NCBI GenBank assembly: GCA_900316255.1
Contig: ONCI01000011.1
Coordinates: 1 to 56,861, forward strand
Reading direction: 5' to 3'
DNA: 56,861 bases
Origin: an uncultured Eubacteriales bacterium
GTDB taxonomy: Bacteria; Bacillota; Clostridia; Oscillospirales; Oscillospiraceae
Both the position numbers and the translations under genes were made by a program. Under the pieces are notes generated by a model. It did not search any database. It worked only from the letters and a program-made list of their open reading frames with translations, and was not told the origin of the DNA. Positions 33,605 to 40,717 of the stretch are shown piece by piece; position 1 is the first letter of the stretch; each line of letters starts with the position of its first letter.

Positions 33605-36049
33605 ATGCAGCTGCAGGACTATGAAAAGGAACATGCACAGCGGATCCGAGGCCTTGGGGCGGAATGCACCCTGTTTTTGAAGCGGAACCACGATTTCCCG
33701 CTGCAGGCAGCGGGGGAGATCGCCCTCTTCGGCAGCGGCGCCAGGCGCACCGTGAAGGGCGGCACCGGCTCAGGCGAAGTGAATTCCCACTATTTCGTGA
33801 CGGTGGAGGAGGGCCTGGAGAACGCAGGCTTCACCGTCACCAGCAAATACTGGCTGGATACCTATGATTCCCTGCGCAAGGCCTCCCGTGAAAGCTTTCT
33901 GCGCCAGCTGCAGGAAAAGGCCCGGCGGGAGCATAAGATGGCCGTGCTGGAGTACATGGGCGTGGTGATGCCCGAGCCGGAATACACCATCCCCCTCTAC
34001 GGGGAAGGGGACACGGCGATCTATGTGCTCTCGCGCATCTCCGGCGAGGGCTCGGACCGGGAGGCAAAACCCGGCGACATCCTCCTCACCGAAACCGAGA
34101 TCCGGGATATCCTGACTCTGCAGAAGAAGTACAAGCGCTTCCTCCTGGTGCTGAACACAGGCGGCGTGGTGGATCTCTCCCCGGTGATGGCGGTGGAGAA
34201 CATCCTGCTGCTGAGCCAGCTGGGCGCGGAGACCGGCACTATCCTGGCGGATATCCTGCTGGGGAAGCGTTATCCCTCCGGCAAGCTCAGCACCACCTGG
34301 GCCGCCTGGGAGGACTGTCCCAGTGTGGGAGATTTTGGCGGCCGGGACGAGACCCGCTACAAAGAGGGCGTCTTTGTGGGCTACCGCTATTTTGACAGCG
34401 TGGACCGGAAGCCCCTTTTCCCCTTCGGCTTCGGCCTGAGCTATACGGACTTTGCGGTGGCCCCGCTCTCCCTCCTACGGGAAGGGGAGACGGTCATTCT
34501 CAAGGCAAGGGTGCGCAACATCGGCGCCTTCCCAGGGAAGGAAACGGTGCAGCTCTATGCCTCCCAGCCCGGCAAGGAGATCCCCCAGCCCTGGCAGGTG
34601 CTGGCGGCCTTCCAAAAGACGCCGGAGCTGCAGCCGGGGGAGAGCTGCGAAGTGGAGCTTTGCTTTGACTTCAAGGACCTTGCCTATTACGATGAGGACG
34701 ACAACACCTGGACCCTGGAGAAGGGCAGCTATCTGCTGCGCCTGGGCTCCTCCAGCGCGGACACCCGCATCGCGGGAAAGCTCCTTCTGAACAAGGACGC
34801 CGTGACCCTGGACTGCCGGGCTTGCTGCGGCAAGCCGGACTTCAAAGACTGGAGCCCGGAGCCCCGGGAGCAGGAAAAGACCGGCATGGTGCGCACCCTG
34901 CGCTTTACGGCAAAGAAGATCAAGCGGGAGCGTGTGGTCTACCGCCTGGGCGGCGACATGGACCTTATCACCGAGGAGCTCAGTGACGAGGAACTGGCCC
35001 TTCTGAACGTGGGCGCCTTTGAGGACAAACCCGGCCTTCTCAACACCATCGGCAATGCCGGACGCACGGTGGCCGGCGCGGCGGGGGAGACCTGCCGGGA
35101 GCTGCGGGAGAAGAACATTCCCGCCCTGGTGATGGCGGACGGCCCCGCCGGACTGCGCCTGAGCCGGGACTACACCCTGGACGAAAAGGGCGTCCACCCG
35201 GTGGGGGAGACCATGCCCGAGAGCATCCTGGAGCTGATGCCCAAGCCCCTCAGCTGGCTTCTGTCCAGAATGGGCGGCGGCAAGCCCAAGGGGCAGATCC
35301 TGCATCAGTACGCCACCGCCATCCCCATCGGCACCGCCATCGCCCAGAGCTGGAACAGCGAGCTGGCGGAGGCCTGCGGCGATCTGGTGGGCGCGGAGAT
35401 GGAGCGCTTCGGCGTGCATCTCTGGCTGGCGCCGGCGCTGAACCTGCACCGGGATATCCGCTGCGGGCGAAACTTTGAGTATTATTCCGAGGACCCGCTG
35501 CTCTCCGGCAAGATGGCGGCGGGCATCACCCGGGGGGTGCAGCGTCACCCGGGCTGCGCCGTTACCATCAAGCACTTCGCGGCCAACAACCAGGAGTATA
35601 ACCGCTACAATTCCAACAGCCAGGTGAGCCAGCGGACCCTGCGGGAGTTCTATCTGCGGGGCTTCGGCATCTGCGTGCGGGAGAGCGCGCCCCTTGCGGT
35701 GATGACCTCCTACAACCTTCTGAACGGGACCCACACCTCCGAGCAGCGGGACCTGATCCACCGGATCCTGCGCTGCGAATTCGGCTTCGGCGGCATCGTC
35801 ATGACCGACTGGATCCTTCCCATGGGCCAGGGCAGCAGCAAGAAGTACCCGGCCCCTGACGCCGGGAAGATCGCCGCCGCCGGGGGAGACCTGGTAATGC
35901 CCGGCGGGAAGAACGACCAGAAGGCCATTCTGAAAGCGCTGAAAAAGAAAAAGCTTACCCGGCAGCAGCTGCGCATCAACGCCACCCGGGTGATCCGCAT
36001 GGCAAGAAAGCTCAGCCAGGAGAGCAGGCGCCCGGCGCCTCAGGGCTGA
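33605..36049 (+). CDS. Glycoside hydrolase family 3 beta-glucosidase with permuted domain order
   Basis: An 814-residue cytoplasmic enzyme (no signal peptide) with the two GH3 lobes in reversed order. Residues 1-300 hold the alpha/beta sandwich domain, with SRISGEGSDR near 145 containing the probable acid/base Glu and FPFGFGLSYTDF near 285. A fibronectin type III-like segment follows (about 310-395). The TIM-barrel domain is C-terminal, with HLWLAPALNLHRDIRCGRNF near 600, KHFAANNQE near 655 and the nucleophile Asp in VMTDW near 735. Permuted GH3 enzymes of this type are known from Ruminococcus albus and Butyrivibrio. Likely acts on imported oligosaccharides. The length is normal for the class. 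Confidence 0.92.
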   Translation: MQLQDYEKEHAQRIRGLGAECTLFLKRNHDFPLQAAGEIALFGSGARRTVKGGTGSGEVNSHYFVTVEEGLENAGFTVTSKYWLDTYDSLRKASRESFLRQLQEKARREHKMAVLEYMGVVMPEPEYTIPLYGEGDTAIYVLSRISGEGSDREAKPGDILLTETEIRDILTLQKKYKRFLLVLNTGGVVDLSPVMAVENILLLSQLGAETGTILADILLGKRYPSGKLSTTWAAWEDCPSVGDFGGRDETRYKEGVFVGYRYFDSVDRKPLFPFGFGLSYTDFAVAPLSLLREGETVILKARVRNIGAFPGKETVQLYASQPGKEIPQPWQVLAAFQKTPELQPGESCEVELCFDFKDLAYYDEDDNTWTLEKGSYLLRLGSSSADTRIAGKLLLNKDAVTLDCRACCGKPDFKDWSPEPREQEKTGMVRTLRFTAKKIKRERVVYRLGGDMDLITEELSDEELALLNVGAFEDKPGLLNTIGNAGRTVAGAAGETCRELREKNIPALVMADGPAGLRLSRDYTLDEKGVHPVGETMPESILELMPKPLSWLLSRMGGGKPKGQILHQYATAIPIGTAIAQSWNSELAEACGDLVGAEMERFGVHLWLAPALNLHRDIRCGRNFEYYSEDPLLSGKMAAGITRGVQRHPGCAVTIKHFAANNQEYNRYNSNSQVSQRTLREFYLRGFGICVRESAPLAVMTSYNLLNGTHTSEQRDLIHRILRCEFGFGGIVMTDWILPMGQGSSKKYPAPDAGKIAAAGGDLVMPGGKNDQKAILKALKKKKLTRQQLRINATRVIRMARKLSQESRRPAPQG

Positions 36050-36144
36050 ACAGACAGGGCTTCGCCTGCTGCGCAGCGGCTCCCCGCGACGGGCAGAAAT
36101 AGTTTTCGCTTATTTCACATTTTTCCGGGAAAAAGGAGTAAAGT

Positions 36145-37287
36145 ATGGTAAGATCCATTTCCATCTTGGGCTGCACCGGTTCCATCGGGCGGCAGACGGC
36201 GGCGGTGGCGCAGCACCTGGGCATCCGGGTGGCGGCGCTGACGGCCAATCGGAAGATCGACCTGCTGGAGCAGCAGGCAAGGCTTTTCCACCCGTCCTTT
36301 GTGGCGGTGTATGACGAGGACGCGGCGAAGGCCTTCAAGACCGCCGTGGCTGACACGGACATCCGGGTGGGCAGCGGTATCGAGGGCCTGATCGAGGCGG
36401 CTACCCTGGCGGAGAGCGACTGCGTGGTCACGGCGGTGTCCGGCGCGGTGGGCCTGAAGCCCACCCTGGCCGCCATCGACGCGAAAAAGCGCATTGCCCT
36501 TGCCAATAAGGAGACCCTGGTCTGCGCCGGCGAGATCGTGATGGCCCGGGCCAAAGCGCGGGGCGCCGAGATCGTGCCGGTGGACTCGGAGCATTCCGCC
36601 ATCTTCCAGTGCCTGATGGGACGGGGTGAGAGCGAGCTGCACAAGATCCTGCTCACCGGCTCCGGCGGTCCCTTCCGGGGCAGACGCCGGGAGGAGTTGG
36701 AGGGCATCACGCCCGAGGAGGCGGTGCGCCATCCCAACTGGAGCATGGGCGCAAAGATCTCGGTGGACAGCTCCACCCTGATGAACAAGGGTCTGGAGTT
36801 TGTGGAGGCCATGCATCTCTTTTCCGTGCGGCCGGAGGATATCCAAGTGGTGATCCATCCCCAGAGCGTGATCCACTCCATGGTGGAGCTGGTGGACGGC
36901 ACGGTGATCGCCCAGCTGGGCGTGCCGGACATGGGCCTGCCCATCCAGCTGGCCCTGACCTATCCGGAGCGAAGGGCTTCCATGTTCGAGCATCTGGACT
37001 TCTGGAAGCTGCGGGACTTGAGCTTTGCGGAGCCGGATCTGGAGAACTTCCCCTGTCTGCGCCTGGCCATGGACTGCGCCAGGCGGGGCGGCACGGCCCC
37101 CTGCGTGATGAGCGCGGCAAACGAGGTGGCGGTACACAAGTTCCTGCGTCATGAACTGGGCTACAACCGGATCTATGACGCGGCGGCGGAAGCTGTGGAG
37201 CAGGTGGGCGTGGTCCCCGCCGCGGATCTGGACACCATTCTGGCGGCGGACGAGGCTGCCCGCGTGTTTGTGAAAGAGCATTTCTAA
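36145..37287 (+). CDS. dxr: 1-deoxy-D-xylulose 5-phosphate reductoisomerase
   Basis: A 380-residue enzyme of the MEP isoprenoid pathway that converts DXP to MEP with NADPH. N-terminal GCTGSIGRQT is the NADPH-binding turn; LANKETLVCAGE near 128 and SEHSAIFQCLMG near 150, GSGGPFRGR near 172 and SMGAKISVDSSTLMNKGLE near 198-216 carry the substrate and metal residues. A gene for the site-2 protease RseP follows after 15 bases, as in many Firmicutes, but uppS and cdsA, which commonly precede dxr there, are not next to it here. The start follows AAAAAGGAG. Confidence 0.95.
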   Translation: MVRSISILGCTGSIGRQTAAVAQHLGIRVAALTANRKIDLLEQQARLFHPSFVAVYDEDAAKAFKTAVADTDIRVGSGIEGLIEAATLAESDCVVTAVSGAVGLKPTLAAIDAKKRIALANKETLVCAGEIVMARAKARGAEIVPVDSEHSAIFQCLMGRGESELHKILLTGSGGPFRGRRREELEGITPEEAVRHPNWSMGAKISVDSSTLMNKGLEFVEAMHLFSVRPEDIQVVIHPQSVIHSMVELVDGTVIAQLGVPDMGLPIQLALTYPERRASMFEHLDFWKLRDLSFAEPDLENFPCLRLAMDCARRGGTAPCVMSAANEVAVHKFLRHELGYNRIYDAAAEAVEQVGVVPAADLDTILAADEAARVFVKEHF

Positions 37288-37302
37288 ACTGGAGAACCCC
37301 TT

Positions 37303-38367
37303 ATGACTTACGTGTATATTCTCATTGGCATTTTGGTTTTCGGCATCCTGATCGCCAGCCACGAGTTTGGCCATTTCATCACGGCCAAGGCCTGCGGCGT
37401 GCGGGTGGAGGAATTCTCGGTGGGCATGGGCCCCGCCCTCTGGAAAAAGCAGAAGGGGGAGACCCTCTACGCCCTGCGCTGCATCCCCATCGGCGGCTAC
37501 TGCGCCATGACGGGGGAGGACAGCGCCTCGGAAGACCCCAGAGCCTTCACCAATCAGAAGCCCTGGAAGCGGATCCTGATCCTCTGCGCCGGGGCTGCCA
37601 TGAACTTCCTCTTTGGCTTGCTTGTGATCTTCTTCATCTATATCAGCGCCCAGGGCTTCTATGTGCCGGTGCTCAACGGCTTCATGGAGGGCTGTCCCTA
37701 TGAGGCTGCCGACGGCCTGCAGGCGGGGGATCAGTTCTGGAGCATCGACGGACACCGGATCTACAACACCCAGGACGTGGGCACCTTCCTGAGCCGGGGC
37801 GGCGATACCTATGACATCGTCATGATCCGGAACGGGGAAAAGGTGAAGCTGGACGATTACCGGATGGTCCCCCTGGTGTATGACGATCCGGAGCACGAGT
37901 ATTTCGGCTTCTACCTGGGCAACGGGGTGGAACGCGCCACCTTCGGCAAGAAGCTGCAGCACACCTGGGACACCACCATGAACTTCACCCGGACCGTCTG
38001 GATGAGCCTGGGCGATCTGATCCACGGAAAGGTGGCGGCCAAGGAGTTGGCAGGACCGGTGGGCATCGTGGAGTACATGGCGGAGACCGGCGAGCAGGCC
38101 CAGAGCTTTGGGGAGGCCTTGGAAAACATCCTGATCCTGGCTGCGCTGATCGCCATCAACCTTGCCATCATGAACATGCTGCCCATCCCGGCGCTGGACG
38201 GAGGGCGGGTGTTCCTGCTGCTGGTGACGGTGGTGATCGAGGCCATCACCCGCAAAAAGCTCAATCCCAAGTATGAGGGCTATATCCACGCGGCGGGCAT
38301 GGTGCTGCTGCTGGGCCTGATGGCCTTTGTGCTCTTCAACGATATCTTCCGCATCGTGACGAAGTGA
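37303..38367 (+). CDS. rseP: Site-2 zinc metalloprotease RseP/YluC
   Basis: A 354-residue membrane protease. The first helix contains ASHEFGHFITAKACG (HExxH zinc motif near residue 20), the C-terminal helix has IMNMLPIPALDGGRV (LDG zinc-ligand motif near 290-303), and a PDZ domain lies between, with GCPYEAADGLQAGDQFWSID near 140. It cleaves transmembrane segments of anti-sigma factors or signal-peptide remnants. Length is in the usual range for Firmicutes. It follows dxr closely; a hairpin with T tract follows its stop. Confidence 0.95.
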   Translation: MTYVYILIGILVFGILIASHEFGHFITAKACGVRVEEFSVGMGPALWKKQKGETLYALRCIPIGGYCAMTGEDSASEDPRAFTNQKPWKRILILCAGAAMNFLFGLLVIFFIYISAQGFYVPVLNGFMEGCPYEAADGLQAGDQFWSIDGHRIYNTQDVGTFLSRGGDTYDIVMIRNGEKVKLDDYRMVPLVYDDPEHEYFGFYLGNGVERATFGKKLQHTWDTTMNFTRTVWMSLGDLIHGKVAAKELAGPVGIVEYMAETGEQAQSFGEALENILILAALIAINLAIMNMLPIPALDGGRVFLLLVTVVIEAITRKKLNPKYEGYIHAAGMVLLLGLMAFVLFNDIFRIVTK

Positions 38368-38389
38368 AATCGAACAGAGAAATCGCTTG

Positions 38390-38499
38390 GGCGGAACCGC
38401 AGGGATCCTGCGGCTCCGCCTAAACGCTGTTGATGGGAGCCATGGATCCCGCGGCCCGGAGCATTTCGGGCCAAGGATCCGGTGTTCCCACATTTTTTT
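38390..38499 (+). terminator. Two consecutive hairpins after rseP, the second followed by a T tract
   Basis: First: GGCGGA-A-CCGCAGG with CCTGCGG-C-TCCGCC (38390-38420), no T tract. Second: a long interrupted stem built from GGGA, GGATCC and GGCCCG segments (38435-38489) followed by seven T (38493-38499), so the second is the probable terminator. Confidence 0.65.
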
Positions 38500-38570
38500 G
38501 AAAAAATGTGAAAACCTTGAAACCTTTTGGGGGGCTCATCCGTTATACGTAAAGAAGAGAAGATGCTCCC

Positions 38571-38599
38571 TTGACGCGCAGGGTTTTGCAGTTTACAAT
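38571..38599 (+). promoter_or_regulatory. Sigma-A promoter of the CHAP-dockerin gene
   Basis: TTGACG (38571-38576), 17 bases, TACAAT (38594-38599). Transcription would start about 38 bases before the ATG. The BspA-dockerin gene downstream lacks an equally good promoter. Confidence 0.75.
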
Positions 38600-38642
38600 T
38601 CCTTCATAAACGATATTGCAAACTGCAAGCGAGGTGCGCATG

Positions 38643-40631
38643 ATGAAACTGCTGCCAAAACGGATCCTGGTCATGGCTCTGGCAGGCCTGTTGCTCCTGA
38701 CCCTGCTGCCGATGAGGGCCTTGGCGGAAGAGGAGGGGAGCATCGCGCCGGTTTGGGACGGGGAGAATGCCGGTCAGATCTCCCCGGTGGAGGAGACAGA
38801 GCAGGAAGAGGAGGCTCTCTGCCGCCTGCGCTTTGTCTGCCACCCGGAGGACACCTTTGTTCTGATCCAGGACTCCACCAGGCTGGACGGGAACGGTGAC
38901 TATGCTGTGATCGAGCCGGAGGCGGACGGCAGCTGGCTTCTGGAGCAGGGCGAATACCTGTTCAGCGCCTGGCATAAGGGCTATGAAGCGGCGGAGCGGG
39001 TCTCCTTTTTTACCGGCGGCCAGGCGGAAAAGACCATCGACTTGAGCCTGCGGCCCCTGGCACCGATGAACGGGAATGACGGAGATGGTACGCTCTATGA
39101 GCCTGCCTTTCCTCTGCCGGCGATGACCGGGAACCAGGCCGTCGACACGGCGAATGTGGCCAGGTCCCAGCTGGGCTATACCTATTCCGACGGCACGGTT
39201 TACGGCGCCTGGTGGACCGAGGTCACCTCCTGGGGCTGGGATTATACCAGGGACGACTGGTGCGCCATGTTTGCCTGCTGGTGCTCCACCCAGGCCGGCG
39301 TGGGCCTGGACAAGGCCTACAGCAAGTACGGCGCCAACGCCAACTATCTGATGGAGTGGCAGGTGGAGCACTGCAGCAGCGACAAGACCTTTGCCACCTC
39401 CCCGAAAGCCGGAGACTTCCTGTTCTTCGGCGGCAGCGACGGCAGAGCCGGGCATGTGGGCATCGTCACCGATTATAACGAAAGTACCCGGCGGGTGACC
39501 TTTGTAGGCGGAAACCAGGGAGGCCCCCCCTCCCGCGTCAGCGAAGGGACGATCCTGTGGGATAATGATTCCTACTGGGGCTATCAGGTGCTGCTGGGCT
39601 ACGGCAGACCCAACTACAGCGGCAGCGGGGAAGCCGTAAAAGCCGGCCTGGATTCCGCTGCCGGCGGCGCGGGCACCCTCAGCGTGTCCGGCTGGGCCTT
39701 CGACCCGGACGATCCCGCCAGTCCCGTGTGGGTCCATGTCTATGTCGGCGGACCCGCCGGCTCCGGGGCCTCGCTCTATAAATTCGAGGCCAAGGCCTAC
39801 CGGGAGGACGTGGAAGCGCGGTTCCCGGGGGCGGGCCTGTACCACGGCTTCAACAAGAGCTTCAACGTTGCGGAGCGGGGGAACCAGACGATCTATTTCT
39901 ACGCCTGCGACCTGGGGCCGGTGCAGCAGGAGGTCCTCTTTGCCCAGGCCCAGGTGAACATTACCGATCCTTTGCTGCAGTTTTATACCGTGTCCTATGA
40001 CGCAAACGGCGGCGAAGGCGCGCCGGAGGAGCAGTTCAAGAGCCACGATGTGCCCCTGACGCTGAGCAGCGTTCTCCCCACCCGGGCGGACGAGAGCGAG
40101 AGCATCACCGTGACCCTGGATCCCCGGGGCGGCAGTGTGAGCAGCAACAGCCTCAGTGCGGCGAAGACCCGGCATTACGCCTTCAAGGAATGGAACACGG
40201 CGGCCAACGGCCGCGGCGTGCCCTATTTCCCAGGTGCCGCCTACGTGACAAACGCCAACGTCACGCTCTACGCCCAGTGGAGCAGCACCACCGAGACGGA
40301 GGAACTGAGCCTGCCTACGCCCCTTCGAAGCGGCTATCGCTTCCTTGGCTGGGCACGGGAACAGGACGCGGCCTCCGGCTTTACCGGGAGCTTTACCCCC
40401 GAGGGGGACCTGACGCTCTACGCCATCTGGGAGGAGGACCCGGATTTCCTGCCCGGTGACGCAAACGGCGACGGGGACGTGGACGTGCTGGATCTGGTGC
40501 GGCTGCGCAGGCATCTTGCCGGGGAACAGGTGGAGCTGAGCGAAAGCTGCGCGGATCTGGATGGGGATGGTGAAGTATCGATCCTGGATCTGGTCCGGCT
40601 GAGAAAGCTCCTGGTGGGCGCGGAAAGCTGA
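38643..40631 (+). CDS. Secreted CHAP amidase with InlB repeats and a dockerin
   Basis: A 662-residue secreted modular protein. Signal peptide: residues 1-28, cut near ALA-EE. A small acidic linker and unknown beta domain (60-140) lead to a CHAP-type cysteine amidase/endopeptidase (about 165-325): Cys207 in DDWCAMFACW and His271 in AGHVGIVTDY fit the catalytic pair. Residues 330-440 form a beta domain with VSGWAFDPDDP and VHVYVGG, of a type I cannot name. Two InlB B-repeats follow (447-550, 555-600; ending TLYAQW and TLYAIW). Residues 604-658 are a type I dockerin (two DxNGDG/DxDGDG loops with LVRLRR/LVRLRK). Probably a cell-wall hydrolase tethered by dockerin-cohesin contact. ATG at 38640 is an alternative. 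GAGG precedes the ATG. Confidence 0.85.
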   Translation: MKLLPKRILVMALAGLLLLTLLPMRALAEEEGSIAPVWDGENAGQISPVEETEQEEEALCRLRFVCHPEDTFVLIQDSTRLDGNGDYAVIEPEADGSWLLEQGEYLFSAWHKGYEAAERVSFFTGGQAEKTIDLSLRPLAPMNGNDGDGTLYEPAFPLPAMTGNQAVDTANVARSQLGYTYSDGTVYGAWWTEVTSWGWDYTRDDWCAMFACWCSTQAGVGLDKAYSKYGANANYLMEWQVEHCSSDKTFATSPKAGDFLFFGGSDGRAGHVGIVTDYNESTRRVTFVGGNQGGPPSRVSEGTILWDNDSYWGYQVLLGYGRPNYSGSGEAVKAGLDSAAGGAGTLSVSGWAFDPDDPASPVWVHVYVGGPAGSGASLYKFEAKAYREDVEARFPGAGLYHGFNKSFNVAERGNQTIYFYACDLGPVQQEVLFAQAQVNITDPLLQFYTVSYDANGGEGAPEEQFKSHDVPLTLSSVLPTRADESESITVTLDPRGGSVSSNSLSAAKTRHYAFKEWNTAANGRGVPYFPGAAYVTNANVTLYAQWSSTTETEELSLPTPLRSGYRFLGWAREQDAASGFTGSFTPEGDLTLYAIWEEDPDFLPGDANGDGDVDVLDLVRLRRHLAGEQVELSESCADLDGDGEVSILDLVRLRKLLVGAES

Positions 40632-40717
40632 TTGACAGGCGCCCGAACAGACTGCTGACGAAGGATGACGTTCTTCTTCCGAGGAAGGTTTGGACAATAT
40701 GAGGGGAGGAAATCCGA

